Counted from the stretch's first letter, positions 16,745-29,734 are shown. The stretch: DNA of 64,000 nucleotides from Pseudomonas persica (GCF_900291015.1 NZ_OLKL01000022.1:1-64000), one strand, 5' to 3'. The notes: generated by a model from the letters alone, not told the origin. A program made the numbers and translations.

Positions 16745-16838
16745 TTGTGGTCTTACCGGTTTGTTCAGCGCCAAGCCATGAAAGCGCGGAAAATCCGACA
16801 TTGCAAGGTTTTTTGGCCTTACCGGTCTGACCAGTTGT
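16745..16838. promoter_or_regulatory. Two FadR/LldR-like operators before the dctA-like operon
   Basis: ACCGGTCTGACCAGTT (16821-16836) closely resembles the FadR consensus AACTGGTCNGACC and LldR-type TTGGTnnGACCAA. A second site, read on the minus strand CAAACCGGTAAGACCACA (16746-16763), has the same half-sites. Their centres are about 74 bases apart, upstream of the minus-strand symporter start at 16675. They are the likely targets of one or both GntR proteins of that operon. Confidence 0.6.
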
Positions 16839-16989
16839 GGGGCAATCCGGCCGCCCGGGCTCTAGTTCGGTGCATGCGGCTGGATCGGCCGTTCGTAGGC
16901 GAACCGCCGCTGCCACAGGGACTGCGCACAAGAATCAGAACAGGCTTTGGCCAGTGCCTGGGGGAGCGCTGCAATCAGCTTGCCAAACG

Positions 16990-17016
16990 CCAAGCCGACT
17001 TCGATTTTTCGATAAC
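16990..17016 (+). promoter_or_regulatory. FliA (sigma-28) promoter candidate for aer2
   Basis: CCAAG (16990-16994), a 14-base spacer and TCGATAA (17009-17015) fit the Pseudomonas FliA pattern TCAAG-N14-GCCGATA with few mismatches. Control of aer2 in P. putida by FliA, together with ppGpp and DksA, has been published as I recall. A second, sigma-70-like promoter TTGCAT-N16-TAGAAT lies at 17038-17065. Confidence 0.6.
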
Positions 17017-17092
17017 GCCATGATTCATAAGGTTTATTTGCATTATATGGCTGACCTCGTAGAATCCGCGCCCGACCGGGAAGTCACTAAAG

Positions 17093-17126
17093 GGGCGATT
17101 GCAGGGTATTCACCCAGCAATCGCCC
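17093..17126 (+). promoter_or_regulatory. Leader hairpin upstream of aer2
   Basis: A perfect 10-bp inverted repeat GGGCGATTGC (17093-17102) / GCAATCGCCC (17117-17126) with a 14-base loop, 40 bases before the aer2 start and downstream of both promoter candidates. No T-run follows, so it is not a simple terminator; it may stabilise the leader or bind a regulator. Confidence 0.5.
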
Positions 17127-17166
17127 ACAAGCAGGCTCCTGGCGTTTAAACGAATGGAGTCTCATA

Positions 17167-18732
17167 GTGCGTCTCAACCTTCCGGTCACCCCGGTCGAGC
17201 AACGTTTCCCACCTGATCAACGGCTGATTTCCGCTACCGACACCGCCAGCCTGATCACCTACTGCAACCCCGAGTTCGCCGCCATCAGCGGCTACAGCGA
17301 GGCCGAACTGATCGGCAGCCCGCACAATCTGGTGCGCCACCCGGACATGCCGCCGGCGGTGTACGAGTTGATGTGGCGCTACCTGAAGGCCGGCAGGAGC
17401 TGGATGGGCATCGTCAAGAACCGCTGCCGTAACGGTGACTACTACTGGGTCAATGCCTATGTCACGCCCATCCTCGAAGCCGGGCGGGTGGTTGGCTATG
17501 AGTCGGTGCGGGTCTGCCCCACGCTTGAGCAGGTGGCCCGCGCCGAAGCCCTGTATGCGCGCCTGCGCAATGGCCAGGCTGTGTTGTCGTGGCCACATCG
17601 ATTGACGTTGCTGGCACAGGCCCTGGTCTTGCCGCTGGCGAGCGGGTTGCTGGCGCTGGGCGCCAACCTGCTGTGGCCAGGCCTGGTGGGGCAGGGGCTG
17701 ACCGTGGGGCTGTTCGTGGCCTATGGCCTGTGGGCGCGCGATGCCGTCGGGCGGCAGATGCAGCAGGTTGTGCGGGGCGCCGCCAGCACATTCGCCGACC
17801 CGATCGCGGCCTTGACCTACAGCGACCTGCCCGGTACCGCCGGGCAACTGCAACTGATGCTGATCAGTGAGGAGGCGCGGCTGAAAACCGCGCTGACCCG
17901 GTTGAGTGACCTCGCGGCGCAAATGGCCGTGGCCGCCTATGATGCCGGGCAGTTGTCACGCAGTACCGAGGCGGCCTTGCTGGAGCAGCGTGTGGAAACC
18001 GACCTCAGCGCCACCGCCATGAACCAGATGGCAGCGTCCATCGGCGAAGTGGCCAGGCATGTCCAGCTAACCGCCGCCGAGGCCCATACCGCGCATCTGC
18101 TGGCCGAGCAGGGTCGCCAGGTGGCCGATGCCAGTGGCGCGGCGATTCGCACCCTGGCCGGTACCGTGGCCCAGATCAACCAGGCGGTCAGCCACCTGGC
18201 TGGTCAGACCGGTGCTATCGCCGAGGCCACCGGGATGATCCGCGGCATTGCCGAGCAGACCAACCTTTTGGCCCTCAACGCGGCCATCGAGGCGGCCCGC
18301 GCGGGCGAGCAGGGCCGCGGCTTTGCCGTGGTCGCCGACGAAGTGCGGGCACTGGCCGACAAGACCCGGCAGTCGACCTTGCACATCCAGGCCATCATCG
18401 ATGCCCTGCGCAGTGGTGCCGAGGAAGCCGTGGCGATCGCCAGCCAGGGCATCGACGGCGCCGAACAGGGCGTTGCCCAGGTGCAGGAAGCCCGGCAGGC
18501 GCTGCATGGCATTCGTGACGCGGTGCAGCGCATCAGCGACATGAGCCAGCAGATGGCCACGGCCTCGCAGCAGCAGTCGGCAGTGGCCGCAGACGTTTCC
18601 CGGCAGATCAACGGCGTGGCCGGCATTGCCCAGCACAGCGCCCACAGCGCCAACGCTGCCGCTTCGCGCGGCGCCGAACTGGAAGAGGTGTGCGCCGGAT
18701 TGCGCGCCCTTGTGGAGCGCTTCAACCGCTAA
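17167..18732 (+). CDS. aer2: Aerotaxis receptor Aer2 (PAS, two-helix anchor, MCP signalling domain)
   Basis: A 521-residue energy/redox taxis receptor like E. coli Aer (506). The N-terminal PAS domain (residues 15-120) keeps FAD-binding features: [25 protein letters not shown], and [11 protein letters not shown] with the key tryptophan. A hydrophobic hairpin at about 140-185 anchors the protein, and the signalling tip is [21 protein letters not shown] near residue 362. Start is GTG 17167 with GGAG 7 bases upstream. It is followed 13 bases later by a PAS-GGDEF-EAL gene; this pair is known in P. putida KT2440 as aer2-PP2258 and is needed for normal motility. Confidence 0.9.
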   Translation: MRLNLPVTPVEQRFPPDQRLISATDTASLITYCNPEFAAISGYSEAELIGSPHNLVRHPDMPPAVYELMWRYLKAGRSWMGIVKNRCRNGDYYWVNAYVTPILEAGRVVGYESVRVCPTLEQVARAEALYARLRNGQAVLSWPHRLTLLAQALVLPLASGLLALGANLLWPGLVGQGLTVGLFVAYGLWARDAVGRQMQQVVRGAASTFADPIAALTYSDLPGTAGQLQLMLISEEARLKTALTRLSDLAAQMAVAAYDAGQLSRSTEAALLEQRVETDLSATAMNQMAASIGEVARHVQLTAAEAHTAHLLAEQGRQVADASGAAIRTLAGTVAQINQAVSHLAGQTGAIAEATGMIRGIAEQTNLLALNAAIEAARAGEQGRGFAVVADEVRALADKTRQSTLHIQAIIDALRSGAEEAVAIASQGIDGAEQGVAQVQEARQALHGIRDAVQRISDMSQQMATASQQQSAVAADVSRQINGVAGIAQHSAHSANAAASRGAELEEVCAGLRALVERFNR

Positions 18733-18745
18733 GGCAGGATGCTTT

Positions 18746-20434
18746 ATGGATGATATCTATCGTGCGGCCGTGGACGCGGCCGCGATTTTTTCCGAAACCG
18801 ACCTGCGTGGGACCATCACCTACGTCAACCAGCAGTTCTGCAGCATTTCGGGCTACAGCCGCGAGGAGCTGCTGGGCGCCAACCATCGCATCCTCAACTC
18901 CGGCCTGCACGAGCCGGAGTTTTTCGTCGGCATGTGGCGGGCGCTGGCCGCCGGCCGGGTATGGAAGGGCGAGATCTGCAACCGCGCCAAGGACGGCTCG
19001 CTGTACTGGGTCGACAGCACCATGGTGCCGCTGGTCGATCCGCTTACCGGCCTGGTGCGCAAGTACGTGTCGATCCGTTTCGACGTCACCGAAAAGCGCC
19101 AGTTGCTGCATACTTTGCAATGGCGGGTGGGTCACGACGTGCTCACCGGCCTGCCCAATCGCGCCTACTTGTCCGACCTGCTGAACCAGGCCCTGGCCTA
19201 CTCGCGCCGTGAAGACATTCCGCTGGCGGTGTGCATGCTCGACCTGGATGGCTTCAAGGCGGTCAACGACGGCTACGGGCATGCCATGGGCGACCTGCTG
19301 CTGGTCGAGGTGGCGCAGCGGCTGAAGCACATCCTGCGCGATGGCGACGCGGTGGCCCGGCTCTCGGGAGACGAATTCGTGCTGATCCTGCGCGACGTCG
19401 ACGAAGACCGCCAGGTGCATGCGGCGCTGCGCCGGGTGCTGCGGGCACTGGCGGCGCCCTACGTGGTGCGCGAACACCGTCTGTCGCTTAGCGCCAGTAT
19501 CGGCGTGACCCTGTACCCGCAGGACGACGAAGACGCCGACACCCTGGTGCGCCATGCCGACCAGGCCATGTACGTGGCCAAGCAGCGTGGGCGCAACCGC
19601 TATCACCTGTTCGACGTGTCCCAGGAACAGGAGCTCAAGGCTACCCACCAGACCGTGGCGCGGGTGCGCCGGGCCCTGCGCAACGGTGAGCTGTGCCTGT
19701 ATTACCAGCCCAAGGTCAACCTGCGCAGCGGCCAGGTGCTGGGTTTCGAGGGCTTGTTGCGCTGGCAGCGGCCAGGCCGTGGTCTGGTGCCGCCTGGTGA
19801 TTTCCTGCCCTGGGTGGAGCAGACCGACCTGATCGTGGAAATTGGTGAGTGGGTGCTCGACCAGGCGCTGAACCAGCTGCAGGTGTGGCAGCGTCAGGGG
19901 CGGCCCTGGTCACTGAGCGTGAACATCGCCGCGCGGCATTTGCAGCGCAGTGACTTTGCCGAACGCCTGCAGCTGTTGCTGGCGGCGCACCCGGAGGTGG
20001 ACCCGGCGCGGCTGGACCTGGAAATCGTCGAGTCGGTGGCCATCGACAACCTGCAGCATGTCAGCCGCTGCCTCGATGCCTGCCGCGCGCTGGGTGTGCG
20101 TTTCTCCCTGGACGACTTCGGCACCGGCTATTCGTCGCTGAGCTACCTGAAGCGCTTGCCGACCCAGACGATCAAGATCGACCAGTCGTTCGTGCGCGAC
20201 ATCCTGCATGACCAGGACGACCTGGCGCTGACCCGGGCGGTGATCGGCCTGGCGCGGGCGTTTGGCCGCGAGGTGATTGCCGAAGGGCTGGAGAGCGTCG
20301 AGCACGGCCGGGTGCTGATGGGCCTGGGCTGCGAGCTGGCGCAGGGTTACTGCATCGCCCGGCCTATGCCGGCCAGTGCGGTGGAAGCCTGGGCGCAGGC
20401 CTACCGGCAACCGGCGCAATGGCGCGACCCTTGA
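18746..20434 (+). CDS. PAS-GGDEF-EAL c-di-GMP signalling protein (PP2258-like)
   Basis: A 562-residue soluble protein: PAS domain (residues 8-120, again a YVNQQFCSISGYSREEL segment like that of Aer2), diguanylate cyclase domain (120-290) and phosphodiesterase domain (310-562). The cyclase signature is SGDEF near residue 207, one change from GGDEF and often still active, with an RDGD inhibitory I-site five residues before it. The EAL motif reads EGLLRW (near 335), and the later DDFGTGYSSL loop is intact. Both halves therefore look catalytic; the KT2440 homologue is reported to both make and break c-di-GMP, as I recall. Cotranscribed with aer2. Confidence 0.9.
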   Translation: MDDIYRAAVDAAAIFSETDLRGTITYVNQQFCSISGYSREELLGANHRILNSGLHEPEFFVGMWRALAAGRVWKGEICNRAKDGSLYWVDSTMVPLVDPLTGLVRKYVSIRFDVTEKRQLLHTLQWRVGHDVLTGLPNRAYLSDLLNQALAYSRREDIPLAVCMLDLDGFKAVNDGYGHAMGDLLLVEVAQRLKHILRDGDAVARLSGDEFVLILRDVDEDRQVHAALRRVLRALAAPYVVREHRLSLSASIGVTLYPQDDEDADTLVRHADQAMYVAKQRGRNRYHLFDVSQEQELKATHQTVARVRRALRNGELCLYYQPKVNLRSGQVLGFEGLLRWQRPGRGLVPPGDFLPWVEQTDLIVEIGEWVLDQALNQLQVWQRQGRPWSLSVNIAARHLQRSDFAERLQLLLAAHPEVDPARLDLEIVESVAIDNLQHVSRCLDACRALGVRFSLDDFGTGYSSLSYLKRLPTQTIKIDQSFVRDILHDQDDLALTRAVIGLARAFGREVIAEGLESVEHGRVLMGLGCELAQGYCIARPMPASAVEAWAQAYRQPAQWRDP

Positions 20435-20518
20435 TAGCGGTCCCACAGGTGCGCGAATGGCTTGTGAGCTCGGTTCTTTGCGTTGTCGCGCAGCTGAGGC
20501 CAGTACCGCCCAGGGCGA

Positions 20519-22267
20519 TCATCGTTCACGCAGTCGCTTGTACAGCGTGGTGCGGCTGATCCCAAGCTCGCGCGCCACCGCCGAAAGGTTGCCGTTGGCT
20601 TGCTCCACCAGCGCGTGCAGGTCGGCCTCTTCGGGCGCGACCGGCACGGGCACTTGCGACTCGGCGAGAAATCCCGCAGGCAAGTGTTCCAGGCCGACAG
20701 GGCCATTACCCGCCAAGGTCAGCGCCACCTGCAGCACACTCACCAGTTCGCGCACATTACCTGGCCAAGGGTGCTGATCGAAAAGCTCGATAATGGCCGC
20801 AGGCAGCCGTGCAGGTTGCCCGGCTTCGCGGTAGCGCGCATGCACCTGCTCGATCAGTTGCCGGCGGTCACTGCGCTCGCGCAGCGGCGGCAACACCAGC
20901 GCCAGCCCGGCGATGCGGTAATACAGGTCCTGGCGAAAGCGCCCGGCACGCACCTCTTCAGCCAGGTCACGGTTGCTCGCCGACACCACGCGGATATCCA
21001 CCGCCACCGGTTCGCCGCTGCCCAATGGCTGGATACTGCGCGACTGCAGCACGCGCAGCAGACGGGCCTGGGTGGGCAACGGCATGTCGCCGATTTCATC
21101 GAGGAACAGGATGCCGTGATGGGCCTTGCGGATCAGCCCCGGGTTGCCCTTGTGGTGGGCGCCGGTGAACGCGCCCTTGTCGTAGCCGAACAGCTCCGAC
21201 TCCACCAGCTCGGCCGGGATCGCCGCGCAGTTGACCGCGACCAGCGGCTGGCTGGCGCGGCTGCTGGCTCGGTGCAGGGTGTCGACGAATACCTCCTTGC
21301 CGACGCCGGTTTCACCTTGCACCAGCACCGGGATGTCCTTTTCCAGCAGCAGGCCGGCCTGTGCCAGGGCCTTCTCCAGGCGTGGCTCAGCGCTGTTGGC
21401 GGCGCGGCGGCTGGAAGCCTCGCGTGGCGGCTGCCACTGGCAATGAAAGCGGTTGCGCCCGGTGGCTTGCAGGGCGAAGGGCTGTTGCCGGGGATGGCTG
21501 AGCAGCTGTTGCAGGGGCAACTGGAACAGTTGCTCGATATTCTGCCGCAGCGGATTGCCGCCGAGCAGGCTGTCGGCCCGGTGATTGGCGGCCAGCACCT
21601 GCCCGTGCTCATCGAACACCAGCAGGCCGGCCCATGGGCTGTCGAGGTTGTCGGAGGCGCTGTTGAAGATCAGCTGCGCGTGCTGGTCGGCATGCTCGGC
21701 AAGGATCAGGCGGTTCTCCAGGCTCTGGCTCATCATGCGCACCAGGCCTAGCGTCTGGCTGGCGGGCAGATAGCCGTCGCTGGCGACGTCGAGCACCCCG
21801 ACCAGCTGCCGCGCAGCGTCGAACAGTGGCGCGGCGGCGCTGGACATATAGCGGTTCTGGCGCAGGAAGTGCTCGTCCTGGCCCACGTGGATCGCCTCGG
21901 CGCAGACCAGCGCGGTGCCAAGGGCATTGGTGCCGACACCGCGCTCGTGCCAGTGGGCACCGGCGCTGAAGCCATGCTGCTGGCGCGGCTCGATGAAACG
22001 CCGCGAGCCCCAGCTGTCGAGCAGGCAGCCGCTGGCATCGGCCAGCATCACCAGGTAGCTGGCATTGCCCAGCAGGTGCGCATGTTGCGGCAGCACCACT
22101 TCACCGGTCAGGCGCAGCAGGGCCTGGCGCCGCTCCAGCAGGGCGCTCAGTTCGGCACGGGTCAGGCAGTCGAAGTCCGGGGCGTGCTGGGGTTGCAGGC
22201 CGTGGTCGCGGCAGCGGGCCCAGGAGGCCTGGATCACTTGGGCATGCGTCGAAGCGGTTGCGGCCAT
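20519..22267 (-). CDS. Sigma-54-dependent activator, AcoR-like (GAF-AAA-Fis)
   Basis: A 582-residue enhancer-binding protein. N-terminal GAF-type sensor (to about 200) of the acetoin/diol regulator (AcoR) kind, central AAA domain with Walker A GETGVGKE, the sigma-54 contact loop GAFTGA (in [15 protein letters not shown]), Walker [11 protein letters not shown], and a C-terminal Fis helix-turn-helix ([20 protein letters not shown]). No receiver domain, so a small ligand rather than a kinase should switch it. The start at 22267 has AGGA 7 bases upstream; an ATG at 22294 has none. It is divergent from the ABC operon that carries a -24/-12 promoter. Confidence 0.9.
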   Translation of the reverse strand: MAATASTHAQVIQASWARCRDHGLQPQHAPDFDCLTRAELSALLERRQALLRLTGEVVLPQHAHLLGNASYLVMLADASGCLLDSWGSRRFIEPRQQHGFSAGAHWHERGVGTNALGTALVCAEAIHVGQDEHFLRQNRYMSSAAAPLFDAARQLVGVLDVASDGYLPASQTLGLVRMMSQSLENRLILAEHADQHAQLIFNSASDNLDSPWAGLLVFDEHGQVLAANHRADSLLGGNPLRQNIEQLFQLPLQQLLSHPRQQPFALQATGRNRFHCQWQPPREASSRRAANSAEPRLEKALAQAGLLLEKDIPVLVQGETGVGKEVFVDTLHRASSRASQPLVAVNCAAIPAELVESELFGYDKGAFTGAHHKGNPGLIRKAHHGILFLDEIGDMPLPTQARLLRVLQSRSIQPLGSGEPVAVDIRVVSASNRDLAEEVRAGRFRQDLYYRIAGLALVLPPLRERSDRRQLIEQVHARYREAGQPARLPAAIIELFDQHPWPGNVRELVSVLQVALTLAGNGPVGLEHLPAGFLAESQVPVPVAPEEADLHALVEQANGNLSAVARELGISRTTLYKRLRER

Positions 22268-22306
22268 GGGTCTGTCCTGTGTGATTGTTGTCATGGGGCC
22301 GACCGC

Positions 22307-22384
22307 TGTTCAGTGTTGTGCACGGTTGTTCAATGTCAAACCGGCAAGTGTTCAGTTGTTCAGTGCTTGTGTTCACTGGTGAAC
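22307..22384. promoter_or_regulatory. Array of TGTTCA sites, probable activator binding region
   Basis: TGTTCA occurs five times in the same direction (22307, 22327, 22349, 22357, 22370) and the last forms a perfect inverted repeat GTTCAC-TG-GTGAAC (22371-22384). The cluster lies 56-134 bases before the -24 element of the ABC operon, the usual distance for upstream activator sites of a sigma-54 activator. Binding by the divergent AcoR-like protein is inferred. Confidence 0.65.
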
Positions 22385-22439
22385 CTGCGCTTGGCCGGGG
22401 CTTCCTGCCAGGCCCCGGACCAGACAGTCGCGGTGCAAC

Positions 22440-22455
22440 TGGCACGAAACTGGCT
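22440..22455 (+). promoter_or_regulatory. Sigma-54 (-24/-12) promoter of the ABC operon
   Basis: TGGCACG-AAAC-TGGCT: a perfect -24 element, then a -12 element one base off TTGCT. The GG and GC pairs are exactly 12 bases apart. The expected start of transcription is near 22466, 26 bases before the first gene. With the divergent sigma-54 activator next door, confidence is high for a sequence-only promoter call. Confidence 0.75.
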
Positions 22456-22491
22456 GTGCCCGGCAGACAATAACCACAAGAAGGCCACGCC

Positions 22492-25555
<3,064 letters not shown>

Positions 25556-25558
25556 GCC

Positions 25559-26359
<801 letters not shown>

Positions 26360-26371
26360 GGAGGGCAAGGC

Positions 26372-26644
26372 ATGGAGTGGATGGCCTGGACCTTGCCGAC
26401 GGCGCTGTTCTTCGCCGCCGTTGGCGTGCTGCTGCTGGGCATGACCCTGCTGGAATTGCGTCGCCCCTGCGTGGAACGACGCGGCTTCTTGCCACTGGTC
26501 ACCAGCCGTGGCGACCGCTTGTTCATCGGCCTGCTGGCCAGCGCCTACCTGCATTTGCTGGTGGTTGGCGTCAGCGAGTGGCCATTGTCGGTGGCCTCGC
26601 TGCTGTCGCTGGCGTGGCTGGTGGTGGTGTTGCGCTGGGGCTGA
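26372..26644 (+). CDS. Small membrane protein, DUF2160-like, within the ABC operon
   Basis: A 90-residue protein with three hydrophobic stretches (about 7-27, 47-68, 70-88) and a short basic loop RRPCVERRGF. I recognise it as the small DUF2160 protein that accompanies GlpSTPQV-type operons between permease and binding protein. Its conserved place suggests an accessory subunit of the transporter; its role is unknown. It starts 12 bases after permease 2 with GAGG upstream. Confidence 0.75.
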   Translation: MEWMAWTLPTALFFAAVGVLLLGMTLLELRRPCVERRGFLPLVTSRGDRLFIGLLASAYLHLLVVGVSEWPLSVASLLSLAWLVVVLRWG

Positions 26645-26683
26645 GCGAGCGGCCCTGTGGGATAACTGAAACGGGAGATCACA

Positions 26684-28423
26684 ATGTTCGACAACAAGTA
26701 CAACAGGCGACATTTGACCCTGGCCGCGTTGCTGGTACTGGCCAGTGTGCAGGGCACCGCCTGGGCCGACCAGTACGAGGACGCGGCAAAGAAGTGGCTC
26801 GGCAGTGAGTTCAAGCCTTCGACCCTTACCCCTGAACAGCAGCTGGCCGAGTTGAAGTGGTTCATCAAGGCTGCCGAGCCGTTCCGTGGCATGAAGATCA
26901 ACGTGGTGTCGGAAACCATCACCACCCATGAATACGAGTCCAAGGTGCTGGCCAAGGCCTTCAGCGAGATCACCGGTATCCAGCTGACCCACGACTTGCT
27001 ACAGGAAGGCGACGTGGTGGAAAAGCTGCAGACACAGATGCAGTCGGACAAGAACATCTATGACGGCTGGGTCAACGACTCCGACCTGATCGGTACGCAC
27101 TTTCGCTACGGCAAGGTGGAGTCGATCACCGACCTGATGGCCAATGAAGGCAAGGACTACACCTCACCGACCCTGGACCTGAAGGACTTCATCGGCATTT
27201 CCTTCACCACCGCGCCGGATGGCAAGGTCTACCAACTGCCTGATCAGCAGTTCGCCAACCTCTACTGGTTCCGTGCCGACTGGTTCGAGCGACCCGAGCT
27301 GAAGGCCAGGTTCAAGGAAAAGTACGGCTATGAGCTGGGCGTGCCGGTGAATTGGTCGGCCTACGAGGACATTGCCAAATTCTTCACCGAAGACGTCAAG
27401 GAGATCGACGGCAAGCGCGTCTATGGCCACATGGACTACGGCAAGAAAGACCCATCGCTGGGCTGGCGTTTCACCGACGCCTGGTTCTCCATGGCTGGCG
27501 GCGGCGACAAAGGCCTGCCCAATGGTTTGCCGGTGGACGAATGGGGCATCCGTGTGGAGGACTGCCACCCGGTGGGCTCCAGCGTGACCCGAGGCGGCGA
27601 CACCAACGGCCCGGCCGCCGTCTATGCCACGCAGAAGTACGTCGACTGGATGCGTGCCTATGCACCCAAGGAAGCCCAGGGCATGACCTTCTCCGAAGCC
27701 GGCCCGGTGCCGGCCCAGGGCAACATTGCCCAGCAGATCTTCTGGTACACCGCGTTTACCGCCGACATGACCAAGCCGGGTTTGCCAGTGGTTAATGCCG
27801 ACGGCACGCCGAAGTGGCGCATGGCGCCTTCGCCGAAGGGGCCGTACTGGGAGGAGGGAATGAAGCTGGGCTACCAGGACACCGGCTCGTGGACCTTCTT
27901 CAAGTCCACCCCCGAGAAGCAACGCCTGGCGGCCTGGCTGTACGCCCAGTTCGTCACCTCCAAGACCGTGTCGCTGAAAAAGACCATCGTCGGCCTTACG
28001 CCGATTCGTGAGTCGGACATCAACTCCCAGGCCATGACCGAGCTGGCGCCCAAGCTGGGCGGGCTGGTGGAGTTCTACCGCAGCCCGGCGCGGGTACAGT
28101 GGACGCCGACCGGTACCAACGTGCCGGACTACCCGCGGTTGGCGCAGTTGTGGTGGAGCCACATCGCCGAAGTGGCCAGTGGCGAGAAGACCCCACAGGA
28201 AGCGCTGGACGGCCTGGCCCGCGACCAGGACCGGATGATGGAGCGCTTGCAACGGTCCAACGCCCAGGCCACCTGCGCACCGAAGCTGAACCCGGAGAAG
28301 GACGCCCAGTACTGGTTCGACCAACCCGGGGCGCCGAAACCGAAACTGGCCAACGAAAAGCCCAGGGGCGAGACGGTCAGCTACAGCGAACTGCTGAAGT
28401 CGTGGGAGGCGGCCAGGAAGTGA
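26684..28423 (+). CDS. ABC importer substrate-binding protein (GlpV-like)
   Basis: A 579-residue periplasmic protein. Residues 1-29 are a Sec signal (RRHLTLAALLVLASVQGTAWA, cut before DQYED). It is much longer than usual sugar-binding proteins (about 420) but equal to GlpV of rhizobial glycerol transporters, which it resembles throughout; the C-terminal ~60 residues (CAPKLNPEKDAQYWF) form an extra tail. Tryptophan- and tyrosine-rich segments (LYWFRADWFER, FWYTAFTADM) fit a polyol or sugar ligand. Separate ribosome site GGGAG. The ligand could be glycerol or another small polyol; the AcoR-like activator leaves diols open. Confidence 0.85.
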   Translation: MFDNKYNRRHLTLAALLVLASVQGTAWADQYEDAAKKWLGSEFKPSTLTPEQQLAELKWFIKAAEPFRGMKINVVSETITTHEYESKVLAKAFSEITGIQLTHDLLQEGDVVEKLQTQMQSDKNIYDGWVNDSDLIGTHFRYGKVESITDLMANEGKDYTSPTLDLKDFIGISFTTAPDGKVYQLPDQQFANLYWFRADWFERPELKARFKEKYGYELGVPVNWSAYEDIAKFFTEDVKEIDGKRVYGHMDYGKKDPSLGWRFTDAWFSMAGGGDKGLPNGLPVDEWGIRVEDCHPVGSSVTRGGDTNGPAAVYATQKYVDWMRAYAPKEAQGMTFSEAGPVPAQGNIAQQIFWYTAFTADMTKPGLPVVNADGTPKWRMAPSPKGPYWEEGMKLGYQDTGSWTFFKSTPEKQRLAAWLYAQFVTSKTVSLKKTIVGLTPIRESDINSQAMTELAPKLGGLVEFYRSPARVQWTPTGTNVPDYPRLAQLWWSHIAEVASGEKTPQEALDGLARDQDRMMERLQRSNAQATCAPKLNPEKDAQYWFDQPGAPKPKLANEKPRGETVSYSELLKSWEAARK

Positions 28424-28438
28424 TCGGCTGAGCACCGC

Positions 28439-28545
28439 GCTGGCTTCTTCGCGGGTAAACCCGCTCCCACAGAGCGATCGCCATCTTCCGGGGCGGCGTG
28501 CATCCTGTGGGAGCGGGTTCACCCGCGAAGAGGCCGGGTCAGCCA
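28439..28545. repeat. REP pair
   Basis: CTTCTTCGCGGGTAAACCCG with CTCCCACAGAG, then, 40 bases on, CCTGTGGGAGCGGGTTCACC with CGCGAAGAGGCCGG in the opposite direction. It lies between the convergent ABC operon and folD ends. Confidence 0.8.
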
Positions 28546-28561
28546 TCGACAAGATTCAGGT

Positions 28562-28594
28562 AAAAAAAACGGCACCTGCCAGAGGTGCCGTTTT
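28562..28594 (-). terminator. folD terminator
   Basis: Stem ACGGCACCT / AGGTGCCGT with a 5-base loop. On the minus strand it is followed by a run of eight T, an ideal intrinsic terminator, 15 bases after the folD stop. Confidence 0.9.
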
Positions 28595-28608
28595 CATGTC
28601 ACGCGGTA

Positions 28609-29463
28609 TTACTTGTGCAGCTCTTCCGCCGCATACAGCGTGTTTTCCAACAGGCATGCCCGGGTCATCGGCCCGACGCCGCCCGGCACCGGCGTGATCC
28701 AGCCGGCGCGCGGCAGGGCGGTCTCGTAGACCACGTCGCCGACCAGCTTGCCGTCTTCCTGACGGTTGATGCCCACGTCGATGACGATGGCACCTTCCTT
28801 GATCCACTCACCCTTGACCAGGCCTGGCTTGCCTGCGGCTACTACCACCAGGTCGGCGCGGCCGACGTGGCCGGCGAGGTCCTTGGTGAAGCGGTGGCAG
28901 ACGGTCACGGTGCAGCCGGCCAGCAGCAGCTCCATGGCCATCGGGCGGCCAACGATGTTGGAGGCACCGACGATGACCGCGTTCATGCCGTACAGGTCCT
29001 GGCCGGTGCTTTCCAGCAGGGTCATGATGCCCTTCGGTGTGCACGGGCGCAGCAGCGGAATGCGCTGGGCCAGGCGGCCGATGTTGTAAGGGTGGAAGCC
29101 GTCCACGTCCTTGTCCGGGCGGATGCGCTCGAGCAGCAGCGAGGCGTCCAGGTGCGCCGGCAGCGGCAGTTGCAGCAGGATACCGTCGACGGCCGGATCG
29201 TCATTGAGGCGATCGATCAGCTCGGTCAGGGCCTGCTGCGAGGTTTCGCTGGGCAGGTCGAACGCCTGCGAAATGAAGCCGACCTCTTCGCAGTCCTTGC
29301 GCTTGTGCGAGACATAGACTTGGGAGGCGGGGTCGGTACCGACCAGGATCACTGCCAGGCCCGGCGTACGTAGGCCCTGCTGGCGACGCTCCACGACACG
29401 TTGAGCGATCTGCTGGCGCAGGCTGGCGGCGATCGCCTTGCCATCGATTAGGTGTGCAGTCAT
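28609..29463 (-). CDS. folD: Methylenetetrahydrofolate dehydrogenase / cyclohydrolase
   Basis: A 284-residue bifunctional enzyme of one-carbon metabolism that converts 5,10-methylene-THF to 10-formyl-THF with NADP. Conserved segments: [14 protein letters not shown] (residues 50-63, with the catalytic Tyr and Lys), [50 protein letters not shown] and [19 protein letters not shown] 29463 gives the usual FolD length and start [13 protein letters not shown]; an in-frame ATG 18 bases upstream has no better ribosome site. Monocistronic, divergent from the tRNA cluster. Confidence 0.95.
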   Translation of the reverse strand: MTAHLIDGKAIAASLRQQIAQRVVERRQQGLRTPGLAVILVGTDPASQVYVSHKRKDCEEVGFISQAFDLPSETSQQALTELIDRLNDDPAVDGILLQLPLPAHLDASLLLERIRPDKDVDGFHPYNIGRLAQRIPLLRPCTPKGIMTLLESTGQDLYGMNAVIVGASNIVGRPMAMELLLAGCTVTVCHRFTKDLAGHVGRADLVVVAAGKPGLVKGEWIKEGAIVIDVGINRQEDGKLVGDVVYETALPRAGWITPVPGGVGPMTRACLLENTLYAAEELHK

Positions 29464-29598
29464 AGACGCGTGATTAACCATCGAGAAGGAAACAATTAAA
29501 GAGGGCGCATTCTCGCACGACACGGGCCAAGGGCAAAGGCGGGTGGTCGGGCAAATCCCCTAAGCCCTTAAATAATTTAAATTTTTTTGAGAAAGGTG

Positions 29599-29627
29599 TT
29601 GACGACTATCAGGCTCGCCTATAAGAT
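29599..29627 (+). promoter_or_regulatory. Promoter of the tRNA cluster
   Basis: TTGACG (29599-29604), 17-base spacer and TAAGAT (29622-29627), preceded by an A/T-rich stretch (29569-29590) that may act as UP element. It points at tRNA-Arg about 110 bases downstream. Confidence 0.6.
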
Positions 29628-29734
29628 TCGCCGCACTTGTCGGGCACAGCCTAGCACTGGTTGGCGAAGTCGGGCAGAATGAGTGGTTTGGCAGTTATCT
29701 GTTAACATCTCGTTCGGTTAGGCTTCAAGCTTAA

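Noticed and set aside
16745..17023. A 92-codon frame upstream of aer2
   Set aside because: It runs over the two FadR-like operators and the FliA-like promoter, has no ribosome site and no recognisable features.
22440..22455. Chance match to the sigma-54 consensus
   Set aside because: Considered and not accepted as chance: the exact GG-GC spacing, the divergent sigma-54 activator and the upstream repeats all agree. Listed as a feature instead.
29464..29734. A riboswitch or small RNA between folD and tRNA-Arg
   Set aside because: Only a promoter-like element and AT-rich sequence were found; no conserved stem structure could be drawn.
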